A stretch of DNA of 64,000 nucleotides from JANOBD01 sp031411495 (GTDB lineage Bacteria; Planctomycetota; Phycisphaerae; Tepidisphaerales; Tepidisphaeraceae), in the NCBI GenBank assembly GCA_031411495.1, contig JANOBD010000235.1:228247-292246 (forward strand), written 5' to 3'. Below are positions 51,599 through 63,114 of the stretch, piece by piece. A model generated the notes under the pieces. That model was not told where the DNA came from, ran no database searches, and saw only the letters and a list, made by a program, of their open reading frames with translations. Both the position numbers and the translations under genes were made by a program. How positions within the stretch are numbered: the first letter of the stretch is position 1; each line of letters starts with the position of its first letter.

Positions 51599-52996
51599 AT
51601 GAAAATTCAATTCCTCGGCGCGACGCGGACGGTAACCGGATCTGCCCATTTCATCGAAGTCAACGGCAAGCAGATCCTGCTCGACTGCGGCCTGTTCCAG
51701 GGTCCACGCGCCGAAGCCCTGATGCGAAACCTCACCATGCCCGAGTGCATCACCTGCCTCGACGCCGTCATCTTGTCGCACGGCCATCTCGACCACTGTG
51801 GCCGACTCCCCGTCCTCTTCAAACAGAACTACCGCGGCCCGATCTACTGCACCCCCGGCACCTACGGCGTCACCCAGACCGTCCTGATGGATTCCGCCGA
51901 GATCCAGATGGAAGATGCCGACTACCTCAACCGCCGCGTCAAACGTGCCGGCGAACCCGAAGCCAAACCCATGTACACCACCGGCGACGTCCTCGGGATG
52001 CGTCCGCAATTCAAGCACACCAGCATCGGCAAGCGCATCGACCTCGGCTCTGACATCGGCTTCACCTTCTTCGAAGCCGGGCACATCCTCGGCAGCGCGC
52101 ACGTCTGGCTCGACTGGAAAGAGGAATCCGGTAAGACCAAGACCCTCTGCTTCACCGCCGATGTCGGCCGCTACGACACGCCGATTCTCAAGGACCCGGA
52201 ATCTCCGCCCGGCCCCTGCGACCTCCTCATCACCGAGTCCACCTACGGCGGCAAGAAGCACGGCGACATGTCTCACATCGAACCTGTCCTCATCGACCTC
52301 ATCAAACAGGTTCAAGCGAGCAAGGCTCGGCTCATCATCCCCAGCTTCGCCGTCGGGCGCACGCAGACGATGCTCTGGTACATCGCCAAGTTCATCGTCG
52401 AGAAAAAGATCGACCCCATCCGCATCTACATCGACAGCCCCATGGGCGTCGAACTCACCGAGACGTACCTCAAAGACGTGTCGAGCTACGATGAAGAGAC
52501 GCAGAAACTGATTACCGAGAAAGACCTCTTCGGCATCAAGAACGTGACGCTCGCCAGCAGTTCACAGCAGAGCAGACAGATCAACGCCGACCCCGGACCG
52601 TGCGTGATCATCGCCTCCAGCCCCACGTGCGATTTCGGCCGCGTGCTGCATCACCTGAGCTACAGCATCGAGCGGCCGCAGGATGTCGTCCTTTTCGTCG
52701 GCTGGACGCCGCCCGGCACGCTCGGCCGAAGGCTGCAGGACGGCGAGCAGCGCGTCCGTATCTTCGACCGCTACTACAACGTCCGCTGCCAGATCAAACG
52801 GCTCGATGGCATGAGCGCCCACGCCGACGGCGATGAACTCGTCCGCTTCCTCAAGCCCACGGTGACGGAAAACACCAAAGCGTTCGTCGTGCACGGCGAG
52901 CCGGACCAGAGCGAGATCTTCGCCCAAAGGCTGATCGCAGAAATGGGCGCGAAGTCCGCCGCGGTCCCGGCGGCGTATACGACCGTCTTCGCGTAA
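51599..52996 (+). CDS. Beta-CASP metallo-beta-lactamase-fold ribonuclease (CPSF73-like)
   Basis: A 465-aa MBL-fold hydrolase of the CPSF73/Ysh1-like beta-CASP group. The zinc motif HGHLDH is at 61-66, GHILGSAHVWL gives a further His, TADVGRYDTPI the Asp, and ESTYGG the fourth MBL motif region. The beta-CASP insertion includes PSFAVGRTQTMLWYIAKF and YIDSPMG, and the C-terminal GMSAHADGDELVRF and VHGEPDQSEIFAQRL supply the last ligands. It is predicted to cut RNA; the target is unknown. It is divergent from the DUF3352-like gene. Confidence 0.92.
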   Translation: MKIQFLGATRTVTGSAHFIEVNGKQILLDCGLFQGPRAEALMRNLTMPECITCLDAVILSHGHLDHCGRLPVLFKQNYRGPIYCTPGTYGVTQTVLMDSAEIQMEDADYLNRRVKRAGEPEAKPMYTTGDVLGMRPQFKHTSIGKRIDLGSDIGFTFFEAGHILGSAHVWLDWKEESGKTKTLCFTADVGRYDTPILKDPESPPGPCDLLITESTYGGKKHGDMSHIEPVLIDLIKQVQASKARLIIPSFAVGRTQTMLWYIAKFIVEKKIDPIRIYIDSPMGVELTETYLKDVSSYDEETQKLITEKDLFGIKNVTLASSSQQSRQINADPGPCVIIASSPTCDFGRVLHHLSYSIERPQDVVLFVGWTPPGTLGRRLQDGEQRVRIFDRYYNVRCQIKRLDGMSAHADGDELVRFLKPTVTENTKAFVVHGEPDQSEIFAQRLIAEMGAKSAAVPAAYTTVFA

Positions 52997-53050
52997 CCGT
53001 CGAATCGATCGGCGGAGTTCACATAGTGGGTGGTAGGCGGTAAGCAACAG

Positions 53051-53127
53051 GGAGGGCGAGGCTCCGGCCGAGCCGATGGCGGCAACGCGGCTTGCGGTGC
53101 CCGCACCGGCGAGGTTGCCGTCCCTCC
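53051..53127 (+). repeat. GC-rich structured repeat-like element
   Basis: GGAGGG (53051-53056) pairs with CCCTCC (53122-53127). Nested stems: GGCT/AGCC around CCGGCCG, GGCAAC (53081-53086) with GTTGCC (53114-53119), and GGTG-CCCG-CACC inside it. The ordered nesting suggests a REP-like element of about 77 bp; only one copy is in the window. Confidence 0.55.
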
Positions 53128-53223
53128 AATCGGCGATCGTCCCTATGCAGAGTCACTGGCGTCGGGAGCGTGGAAAGGTGCGCGGAATGCGCCGCCGCCG
53201 AGACACGGTGCGTCTCACCGACC

Positions 53224-53964
53224 TTACGAGAGCCATTCCCGCGCGGGCCCATCGCGCGGTAACCTTCGCCGCAGGAACGCGCCCGCCAGTGCGAGTGCCG
53301 ATATGGAAGCCGGCTCAGGCACCACGCTCACGATCTGCAGCGCGCCGAGATAGTAAAAACCGGAGGGGTTGTTGTTGTTTGGCCCGGGACTGACCGTAAG
53401 AGTGATATGGCCGCTCGCGTCGGGGACGACGCCCGTAGCGGTGCCCATCTCGCTCGTGTTGTTGGAGGGATTGAGATAGGCGGTGCGCGAGTTGGCGCCG
53501 TCGAGCTTGTAGGCCGTTTCGCGGTTGTCGGTGGCGCCAATGTACGATGTGAAGAAATTGAAGGTGTAGGTGGTGGCGCCGGTTGGATCGAGACCGGCGA
53601 GAGTGTAGCCGCCCGTCGGTTCGGTAACTCCGCCGACCGAGACGACCGAACCGAAGAAGCTGTCGCCGGTGGCCTGAGGGGGAAAAATGAACGCGATGGC
53701 GCTCGAGGCCGTGGTGGTGCCGTTCTGGTTGGAGCCGGGATAGAAGGGGTCGGTCATCGTCAACGAAACGGTGCTGAGGGGGCCCGACCCTTCGACGAGG
53801 CGGTTGAGCGACGATCCGCCGGATGCGTTGCTGACAATGTTGTTCCACCCGAGATAGGCGGACTGCTGGCCGGGATCGCCGAAGTCGATGTTAAAGATCT
53901 CGGCCTGGGTCGAAGCGGCTGAGCCTGCGCAAGCGAGCACCGACAAGATTATGAAGCGACGCAT
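53224..53964 (-). CDS. PEP-CTERM exported protein
   Basis: A 246-aa exported protein with signal peptide MRRFIILSVLACAGSAAST, a Gly/Ser/Asn-rich beta-type middle and a PEP-CTERM sorting signal (VVPEPASISALALAGAFLRR) near its end. In PEP-CTERM systems, exosortase cuts at the PEP motif. Start ATG 53964 has AAGGAGAG at good spacing. No exosortase gene is in the window. Confidence 0.88.
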   Translation of the reverse strand: MRRFIILSVLACAGSAASTQAEIFNIDFGDPGQQSAYLGWNNIVSNASGGSSLNRLVEGSGPLSTVSLTMTDPFYPGSNQNGTTTASSAIAFIFPPQATGDSFFGSVVSVGGVTEPTGGYTLAGLDPTGATTYTFNFFTSYIGATDNRETAYKLDGANSRTAYLNPSNNTSEMGTATGVVPDASGHITLTVSPGPNNNNPSGFYYLGALQIVSVVPEPASISALALAGAFLRRRLPRDGPAREWLS

Positions 53965-54122
53965 GAATCTCTCTCCTTCGTGAAACAGAACCACCTGAAG
54001 ACGCTCGCATCGTAGCGATTCCAAGTGGATGTAAAGTGCAATTCTGTCGCGTCCAAGAAAGGAGACTTTTCGGTCATAAGTCAGGTGATCCGGGCTCACA
54101 TCGCGTATCTTCTCTTCTGCGA

Positions 54123-54308
54123 ATGTCCGTCTTCAACGATCCCAAATATGCCTCGCGCGCGCTGATGTCGCTGGGGATGCTGCTTCTGGGGCTCTCGGCG
54201 CGGTTCGCGTCGCAGGCCCAGACGATCCTCCCGATTATCGGCATGTACGTGGGCTTCGTCCTGTTCGTCCGCGGCGTGTGGCTGGGGTGGAAATACCGCC
54301 TGAAATAG
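54123..54308 (+). CDS. Small two-TM membrane protein
   Basis: A 61-aa product with two hydrophobic segments (ALMSLGMLLLGLSARF and ILPIIGMYVGFVLFVRGVWL) and a basic C-terminus (GWKYRLK), a common topology for small membrane proteins. No family recognised. ATG 54123 has no strong SD. Coding status is likely but not certain. Confidence 0.55.
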   Translation: MSVFNDPKYASRALMSLGMLLLGLSARFASQAQTILPIIGMYVGFVLFVRGVWLGWKYRLK

Positions 54309-54449
54309 GCGGGTCGCTGAGAGTCCGACGCAACGACCGACTTCCGAGAAAAATCCTGAGGGTGAGATGAAGGGTTTGTGTTTCTACTGGCGAGGCGGAT
54401 GACGCGTCGCAAAGTAGTACCGCGAATCGTTGCCGTCTCACTGAGTTGT

Positions 54450-54493
54450 AAACGCAACTCGCCGGACAGTCGTGTTCCCGGCGGGTTGCGTTT
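54450..54493. terminator. Long hairpin after the small membrane protein gene
   Basis: AAACGCAACTCGCCGG (54450-54465) pairs with CCGGCGGGTTGCGTTT (54478-54493) over 16 positions with one G-T. The flanking T-run suits a terminator. The remaining part of the 54309-54890 gap holds only the heptamer element listed next. Confidence 0.65.
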
Positions 54494-54532
54494 GTGCGCT
54501 GTATGCTTTGCGGTGGGCAGGGGGGTGGGCGC

Positions 54533-54607
54533 GGAGTGGTGGGTCGTAGGTCGTCGGTCGACGAGACTCCAACCTCCGGCTCTGACCTCTGACTTCGAAC
54601 CTCCAAA
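54533..54607 (+). repeat. Heptamer-array element in a non-operon gap
   Basis: GTGGTGG GTCGTAG GTCGTCG GTCGACG on the left; CTCCAAC CTCCGGC TCTGACC TCTGACT TCGAACC TCC on the right. The period is 7, and the arms are roughly complementary. This copy is far from ribosomal genes. Confidence 0.65.
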
Positions 54608-54890
54608 CGCGATCCCCCCTTACGTCCGATCCTGCACCCAGTCCCGCACGCACGCTCGCCTTTTCGGTGCACGGCGAAACGCCCGGTCAGAAACGGGGCG
54701 ATCACCTCTGCGATGTTGCGCATTGGCATCGCTTCCATGACAAAATCGTCTAAGGGTTCGTCCGTTCGTTGGTGTCTTTCCCGCTATCGAGAGTGGCTTG
54801 CGGTGCACGGCGAGTGCCGGCGGTTGTCCTGAAGGTCATTCGAATCGGCGCGAATCAAACGCGCCACTAACACGCAGGGAGAGATTCATC

Positions 54891-55553
54891 ATGTTGTCCC
54901 GTCTTATCGCCGCTGGTGCGGTCGCTTCCGTTTCCACTTCCGCGCTCGCCGCGATCACCGTGACGCAGTCAATCGACTTCGCGTCGATCGCGCCCTTCGG
55001 CACCTACACCGACAGCCAGGTCGTCGCCGGCGGCTGGAAGCTCGGCGGCAATCCCGTCGCCTTTCCGTTCGCCAACCCGACCGACATCGAATCCGTGCTG
55101 ATCAGCTTTGCCAGCACCGATCGCTATTATCAAGACGAGTTCGGCCCGACCCCTCCCGGCGGACAGCCGGGCAATACCCACCCGGACGGCGGCGTGCCGA
55201 TGGTGGAAGTGAACTTCCTGAACCCGGCCCGCGTAGGCATCGTCTCGCTCACCAAGACCTCGGACCACGCGACGCTCTTCGAAGCGCCCGATGCGCAGAA
55301 CCGCTTCCACATCACGCGTGAGCTGCTGGCCGACGTGGCTGGCGGCGGCGCGAACCCCGGCAACCTCGGCGTGCGCCTCGGCGGGTTCGTCTCCTTCTAC
55401 GACAACATCACCAACCAGCCGGTCTCGACCGACAGCTTCACCTTCGGGCCCACCTCGACGTTCACGGTAAGCGTAACCGGCACGCCGACGCCGGAACCGA
55501 CGAGCCTGGCGACAATCGGCCTCGTGAGCGTGGTGCTGCTTCGCCGGCGATAG
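54891..55553 (+). CDS. PEP-CTERM exported protein
   Basis: A 220-aa exported protein. MLSRLIAAGAVASVSTSALA is the signal peptide; the middle is beta-rich; the C-terminus TPTPEPTSLATIGLVSVVLL followed by RRR is a PEP-CTERM sorting tail. ATG 54891 has GGGAGAG upstream. A strong terminator follows. Confidence 0.88.
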   Translation: MLSRLIAAGAVASVSTSALAAITVTQSIDFASIAPFGTYTDSQVVAGGWKLGGNPVAFPFANPTDIESVLISFASTDRYYQDEFGPTPPGGQPGNTHPDGGVPMVEVNFLNPARVGIVSLTKTSDHATLFEAPDAQNRFHITRELLADVAGGGANPGNLGVRLGGFVSFYDNITNQPVSTDSFTFGPTSTFTVSVTGTPTPEPTSLATIGLVSVVLLRRR

Positions 55554-55608
55554 AGTCTTCTTCGTCCCGGACGATGCCTCCAGTTTTTGACGACCAAAGC
55601 GTCGTCCA

Positions 55609-55647
55609 GCGCGGCCCGCGAGTTCCCGGGCCGCGCCTTTCTTTTTT
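55609..55647 (+). terminator. Intrinsic terminator after the PEP-CTERM gene
   Basis: A perfect 10-bp stem GCGCGGCCCG / CGGGCCGCGC, followed by CTTTCTTTTTT. One of the two strongest terminators in the window. Confidence 0.9.
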
Positions 55648-55766
55648 GGGGCGGGAAGCGGGTAGCCACTCCGAAAATGACGGGGTTGATTCAATGGGTA
55701 GAGGGGCGGTCATGCAAGGGTTTCCCGAATCATTTCGCGCGGAGTACCAGGCGTGAATCCCGGAGC

Positions 55767-55800
55767 GCGAATCGAGACCTTCGGCGTACCTCAGGGTGAC
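55767..55800 (+). repeat. Dispersed GAGACCTTCGG-type sequence
   Basis: GAGACCTTCGGCGTACCTCAGG then GTGAC. It is similar in layout to the sequence at 26960-27010. Evidence is limited to two diverged copies. Confidence 0.3.
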
Positions 55801-55853
55801 AATTCCACTCAATCACTCAAGAAACCGGCGAAAACGTGGACGAGCGGCCGTCC

Positions 55854-55881
55854 TTGAGTGCGACACCCCTATCCTTAGAAT
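55854..55881 (+). promoter_or_regulatory. Sigma70-type promoter of the aconitase gene
   Basis: TTGAGT (55854-55859), 16-bp spacer, TAGAAT (55876-55881; 5 of 6 match). The leader would be about 20 nt. Confidence 0.6.
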
Positions 55882-55907
55882 GAAGCGTCTCTCGAAAGAA
55901 AGACATC

Positions 55908-58574
<2,667 letters not shown>

Positions 58575-58584
58575 ATGAAGCCTG

Positions 58585-58606
58585 TGTAGCCGCGAGCTTG
58601 CTCGCG
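58585..58606 (+). promoter_or_regulatory. CTTG-loop hairpin after the aconitase gene
   Basis: GTAGC precedes CGCGAG (58591-58596), loop CTTG, CTCGCG (58601-58606). It is the same motif as the two copies between rpsH and rplF. G(CUUG)C is a known stable RNA tetraloop. Confidence 0.65.
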
Positions 58607-58669
58607 TGAGCGTTCGACGATAGACGCACGAACAAGTTCCCGGCTGCACCATTGGATCGAGATCAAACC

Positions 58670-59302
58670 ATGTCGATCAAACCCATATTCGATGGTTTCA
58701 CGTCGATCAACGACTCGATTCTCAACGTCATCGCGCATGTTCCGACCGAGTTCCTGCCAAGGCTCGCCGCGCCGGAGTTCTTCGCCAAACTCACCGACCG
58801 CGATTTCATGCGTCTCGCCACGCTGCTCGCGCAGAAATCGTTCGACGAAGGCGGTTGCCCCATCGGCGGCGTGATCATCGATGCCACCACCCGCCAGATC
58901 CTCGGCAAGGGCCACAACACGCTCGGGCAGGAGAACGACTCGACAACACATGGTGAAACGGCCGCGCTCCGGGATGCAGGCCGCGTCGCGAAACTTCATG
59001 GACTGGGTCCGGTCGATTTTCGCAAGGCAGTCATGTTCACCACGCTCACGCCGTGCCTGGTGTGCTGCGCGCAGATCATCCACCGCGGCAACTTCGAGAC
59101 CGTCGTCATCGGCGATGTGACTAACGCGCCGAGCACCGCGCCGGTCCTTCGCGAAGGCGGCATCGCGAAGGTCGTCGTACTCGAGGATCCGATGGCGGTC
59201 GCGCTCTACGCGCGATATGCGAAAGAACGCCCGATGCTTCACTACATCGACTGGGCCGGACACAAAAAGTGGGATGAAGCGCGGGCGAGCGGGTCGCCGT
59301 GA
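58670..59302 (+). CDS. Cytosine-deaminase-like enzyme
   Basis: A 210-aa zinc deaminase of the cytidine/deoxycytidylate fold. Zinc site His94 and catalytic Glu96 (HGETAAL), and Cys129, Cys132 (PCLVCC). GGCPIGGVIIDATTRQILGK followed by GHN resembles yeast cytosine deaminase more than tRNA adenosine deaminases. It has an extra 50-residue helical N-terminus and a C-terminal extension. ATG 58670 is preferred to TTG 58652 on family grounds. The substrate is inferred only. Confidence 0.8.
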   Translation: MSIKPIFDGFTSINDSILNVIAHVPTEFLPRLAAPEFFAKLTDRDFMRLATLLAQKSFDEGGCPIGGVIIDATTRQILGKGHNTLGQENDSTTHGETAALRDAGRVAKLHGLGPVDFRKAVMFTTLTPCLVCCAQIIHRGNFETVVIGDVTNAPSTAPVLREGGIAKVVVLEDPMAVALYARYAKERPMLHYIDWAGHKKWDEARASGSP

Positions 59303-59512
59303 CGATCGTTTTACTAGCCTAACGGCCCGAGCCCTCACAGTGGCTAAACGGTTGAGGGAGCCCGTACGTAGGGGCCAACCATTCAGGTATCGGCTCATAC
59401 GGTCCATCGTAAATCTTCGCGCCGCAAGGACCGTTGAATACGGCACACAATCGCCGACTTCGTCGACAGGGGAGATGATTGAGCCGCCGCGAGAATGAAC
59501 TCGGAACCGGGA

Positions 59513-60358
59513 TCACCCGGCGTGCGGTGAGAAGAGCAAGAGGCTGCATTCCACCTGCTTCAGCACGCGCTCGGCCGTTGCGCCAAGGAACAAGCGCCGG
59601 ATCGGCGAATGGCCACGGCGGCCCATCACCAACAGGTCGCACTGCTCAGCGTTGGCGAATGCCGCGATCGCATGGCCTCGGTCGGCGTCGCTCACGATCA
59701 CGCGTCTTGCCGCTGCGCCGGTGTGCGGCGCGTGATCGCGCAGAAAGGCGCGAAGCCGCTCATCTGCGGCTTTCTCGCTGGTGTCGCGCGCGCTCAGTGC
59801 GTGCAGCGCGACGAAGGTCGTGTCCCATCGCTTAGCGATTTCGTCCGCCCAGCGACAGGCGATGGCCGCGGTCGCCGAGAAATCAGTGGCGAGGACGATT
59901 TTCTTGAAGGGTCCCGGGCTTTTGGGCGACACCAGCAGCAGCGGGCACTGCGCATAGCGAGCGCATTGCGCGGCGACAGTTCCCGCCCCGCGCAGGAAGG
60001 GATCGGTGCCGTTCATGCCAAGGATGAGCAGGGTGTGGCGCAGCGGCTGCGTGTAGTCGAGAAGCGTCGACGCCACCGAGCCCACGGGCTTAAGGCAATG
60101 CAGTTTCGGCAGCGCACCGAGTTGCTTCTCCAGGCGGACCCACTGCTCAGAAGTTTCGCTGCAAGTCTGATCGTGGACGCTGATGGGTGTGGGCGCCAGG
60201 CCCTCTTGAAGCGCGGTGTTCGGCGGCAACTCCACGACGCGCACGGCGATCGTATCGCTTGCCAACCCCAGAGACTGGATGCGAACACTCTCTCGGATAG
60301 CGGCAAGTCCGCCGGGTGAAAAATCGACACCGACAACGATGTGACGGTCTTCGACCAT
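59513..60358 (-). CDS. Tandem-domain universal stress protein
   Basis: A 281-aa cytoplasmic protein of two UspA domains. Domain 1 (3-137) starts HIVVGVDFSPGGLAAI and ends with a degenerate GMNGTDPFLRGAGT motif. Domain 2 (about 140-281) starts KKIVLATDFSATAAIA and has MGRRGHSPIRRLFLGATAER, the G-2x-G-9x-G-S/T ATP-binding pattern. ATG 60358 with GGAGAG upstream is chosen over a longer frame. It may bind ATP through domain 2 only. Confidence 0.92.
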   Translation of the reverse strand: MVEDRHIVVGVDFSPGGLAAIRESVRIQSLGLASDTIAVRVVELPPNTALQEGLAPTPISVHDQTCSETSEQWVRLEKQLGALPKLHCLKPVGSVASTLLDYTQPLRHTLLILGMNGTDPFLRGAGTVAAQCARYAQCPLLLVSPKSPGPFKKIVLATDFSATAAIACRWADEIAKRWDTTFVALHALSARDTSEKAADERLRAFLRDHAPHTGAAARRVIVSDADRGHAIAAFANAEQCDLLVMGRRGHSPIRRLFLGATAERVLKQVECSLLLFSPHAG

Positions 60359-60606
60359 GGGGCTCTCCAATAGGGCTCGACGATCAGAAACGGCATCGGC
60401 GAATCTGAGCCGAGGGCGCACTCGATTGTAATCGCTTTCGCGTCAAGAAAGGGAAACAGCCATTTGCCAACAGGTGGGCTTTAGCCAAGGCAAGGGGATT
60501 GGCGTGAAATGACGCCGGAATTGCCTCTCATTTGGCATACGCATCCGCGCCGATTGTGATTCTGCGAATGGACTCCATCGCGAATATCTCCTGCAATGCA
60601 GCATCG

Positions 60607-61419
60607 ATGGACGACCGCACTCAAATTCTCACGGCCGACAAACTCACGCAGGCGCACATCGACGAGTATCGCCGCAACGGATTTATCCAGTTCGATGACC
60701 TGTTCGTCGGCGATGAACTCACAACACTGCGCGACGCGATCGCGTCCGCGGTCGAAGTGAAGAAGGTGGCATCGCCGCCGGATCCGAACCGGACGCCAAC
60801 ACCGTACGAGCAGATCTTCGTTCAAAAGGTCAACCTCTGGCGCAAATATCCCGAGGTCGCGACGTTCGTGACGAGTCGCCGCCTCGGTAACATCGCAGCC
60901 CGGCTCGAAGGCGTCCCGATGCGGCTGTGGCACGACCAGGCGCTCTTCAAAGAGCCCGGCAAAGGGAACAACAAAACGCCTTGGCATCAGGATGCGGTCT
61001 ATTGGCCCCACGTCGACCGGTGGCGACAGACGACCATCTGGATCGCGCTGAAGGACGCGACCGTTCAGAACGGCTGCATGGCATTCGTGAACGGAACGCA
61101 CACGCTCGGCGCGCTGCCTGCCGTCGATCTGAACAACCCTGAAGACCTTTTCGAACACGCGAAGCACATCAAACCAGTGAAGCCCGAGCCGCGGCCGCTG
61201 CGTGCAGGCAGCGTCACGTTCCACAACGGGCTGACGTTTCACTTCGCCGGGCCGAACAAGAGTGACCAGGCGCGCGAGGCGTTTGCGATCATCTACATGC
61301 CGGCCGACACGCGCTACGATGGTTCGCGTCATGTGTGCACGCATGGGCTTGATCTTGCGATCGGCTCACGACTCGAAGGGGATCTCTTCCCGCGCGTCTC
61401 TGATCCACAACATCATTGA
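60607..61419 (+). CDS. Phytanoyl-CoA dioxygenase-family protein
   Basis: A 270-aa Fe(II)/2-oxoglutarate-dependent oxygenase of the PhyH family. The iron ligands are His127 and Asp129 (WHQDAVYW) and most likely His212 (GLTFHFAGPNKS), with Arg223 for 2-oxoglutarate. Family members act on very varied substrates, so the reaction is not predicted. ATG 60607 gives a family-type N-terminus (LTQAHIDEYRRNGFIQF); ATG 60568 is an alternative. No SD is clear. Confidence 0.88.
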   Translation: MDDRTQILTADKLTQAHIDEYRRNGFIQFDDLFVGDELTTLRDAIASAVEVKKVASPPDPNRTPTPYEQIFVQKVNLWRKYPEVATFVTSRRLGNIAARLEGVPMRLWHDQALFKEPGKGNNKTPWHQDAVYWPHVDRWRQTTIWIALKDATVQNGCMAFVNGTHTLGALPAVDLNNPEDLFEHAKHIKPVKPEPRPLRAGSVTFHNGLTFHFAGPNKSDQAREAFAIIYMPADTRYDGSRHVCTHGLDLAIGSRLEGDLFPRVSDPQHH

Positions 61420-61603
61420 CCTTCACGCCGCAAAAGCGTCGGCTCTGCCGAAGGAACTTCAGTTCCGCTTCCAATCGGAGTCCGCGATCCAGGCCCACGT
61501 CTTCCGACCTGGAAGTCTGATCAGTGAAGCCCCCATATCGTGTGTGGCAGGTTCGATTACAAAGCTGCGGACCTCCAAAACCTCAATGTGCGACAATGGA
61601 GAG

Positions 61604-61677
61604 GTCACACTGATTCCATGGAGCGGGAGAAGTGTGACAGAAGGGCTGCTGGCGACGTCGACAGCCCTTCGTCTTTT
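61604..61677 (+). terminator. Stacked hairpins and terminator after the PhyH-like gene
   Basis: GTCACACT (61604-61611) / AGTGTGAC (61631-61638) is followed directly by GAAGGGCTG (61640-61648) / CAGCCCTTC (61662-61670) and GTCTTTTCT. The second is a good intrinsic terminator. The rest of the 276-bp gap shows nothing else. Confidence 0.75.
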
Positions 61678-61695
61678 CTATGATTCAATTTTGCG

Positions 61696-63114
61696 TCACG
61701 GTAAAACCGGGTGCAATCGCAAAAGCTTTGCTCCATGGTAATGCACCGGCGTGTTGACGATGCCCATTGCCTGACCCAGATCGCGGGCCTGCCAGAGGTC
61801 GCGCATCAAGACATCGCCGGTGTATCCTAGCGTGCGCAGATCGACGTGGATGTCGAGCATTTCATCACTCTTGGTGTCGCGATCGCGCGTGTTGAAGAGT
61901 GCGACATATTTGTCTCTCGAGCCCGGCACGTCACTCACCCACGCGATGAGCCCGTCGCGATCGAACAGTTCGTGTGCGTTCTCGCCTTGCTGGTTCACCG
62001 CGATCACCTCATCGTTGGTGAGCAGGGACAACGTCCACTCATCACTCTTGGGCAGATGGCCGCCGAAGATGAGCGGGGAGCGCGCGATTGACCACAAGGT
62101 CATGTGCGTAATCTGCTCATCGCGCGTGAAGTTCGTGCCCGGGGTTTTCGTGGTCATGCGGATGGCACCCAGCGCGAGCATGTCGTGATCGGGCCAATGT
62201 CCCGGCCCGCTGAACTTCGCCCAGTTGCGGGCGCGGGCGAACTGATCCTTGAGAAGCTTCCAGTTGTCCCAGAAGTCGTCGCTGGTACGCCACATGTTGG
62301 CGTGTGTCGCGGCGTGGTCGGCCGAGGTGAGGGCAGTTTCGCCGGGCGAGGTGCTGAGCACCATGGGCCGGCCGGATTTGTCGATCGCCTTGCGGATCGC
62401 CTCGATCTCGGGCTGATGATCGAGGTAGGGCCGTGACAGGTCGTCCACCTTGACGAAATCGACATCCCAACTGGCGATGAGCGCAAAGACCGAGTCGTAG
62501 TATTCCTGCGCGCCGGGCCTGGTCATGTCGACGCCGAACATGTCCGGGTTCCACGGGCATTTGTCGTCAACGTTGGCGATGTCCTTTGCGTGGTAGGGCG
62601 TGCCTTTGATCGGCAGATTCTTCTCGACCGCCTGCCTTGGAATGCCGCGCATCAGGTGGATGCCGAACGTGAGACCCTTCGAGTGGATGTAGTCGGCAAG
62701 CGGCTTGAAGCCGAGTTCGTTCGTCGCGGATGGGAACTTGTTCGGTGCGGGAAGAAGTCGGCCAAAGCCGTCCATCGTCAGCGGCGCGCCGGCTTTGTAG
62801 TCGTGTCCCGTGGCGTTCGGCTCGTACCACTGAATGTCGACGGTGATCAGCTTCCAACCGTGCGCCAGCAGCTTCTCTGCCATGTAGTCGACATTCTGCT
62901 TCGTCAGTTCCTCGGTCACCGTCGTGCCGAAGCAGTCCCAACTATTCCAACCCATGGGCGGCGTCTTGGCCCAGTCGTGAAATGTCTGGTGCTCGATCTT
63001 AGCAGGTTGAAAGGTGTTGGGCATGGTGGTTTGTGCGAGCGCCGCGCCGGCGAAGGTCGCCGGAAGCAGGGCCGCGAATTGAACGAGGGTTGTGTGAAAC
63101 AGCTTGATCTTCAC
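61696..63114 (-). CDS. GH27-family alpha-galactosidase-like protein
   Basis: A 472-aa exported glycosidase. The N-terminal signal segment (FHTTLVQFAALLPATFAGAA) is followed by TPPMGWNSWDCFGTTVTEEL, the GH27 hallmark. The nucleophile is Asp224 (FVKVDDL), the acid/base Asp280 (WRTSDD). PGHWPDHDMLALG is another GH27 motif. It would remove alpha-galactosyl (or N-acetyl-galactosaminyl) groups from polysaccharides or glycolipids. The start GTG 63114 overlaps the upstream isocitrate dehydrogenase stop (GTGA); earlier codons in this frame are Arg-rich shadow. Confidence 0.9.
   Translation of the reverse strand: MKIKLFHTTLVQFAALLPATFAGAALAQTTMPNTFQPAKIEHQTFHDWAKTPPMGWNSWDCFGTTVTEELTKQNVDYMAEKLLAHGWKLITVDIQWYEPNATGHDYKAGAPLTMDGFGRLLPAPNKFPSATNELGFKPLADYIHSKGLTFGIHLMRGIPRQAVEKNLPIKGTPYHAKDIANVDDKCPWNPDMFGVDMTRPGAQEYYDSVFALIASWDVDFVKVDDLSRPYLDHQPEIEAIRKAIDKSGRPMVLSTSPGETALTSADHAATHANMWRTSDDFWDNWKLLKDQFARARNWAKFSGPGHWPDHDMLALGAIRMTTKTPGTNFTRDEQITHMTLWSIARSPLIFGGHLPKSDEWTLSLLTNDEVIAVNQQGENAHELFDRDGLIAWVSDVPGSRDKYVALFNTRDRDTKSDEMLDIHVDLRTLGYTGDVLMRDLWQARDLGQAMGIVNTPVHYHGAKLLRLHPVLP

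Noticed and set aside
59303..59512. tRNA or small RNA between the deaminase and universal stress genes
   Set aside because: No cloverleaf or strong stem was seen in the 210 bp.
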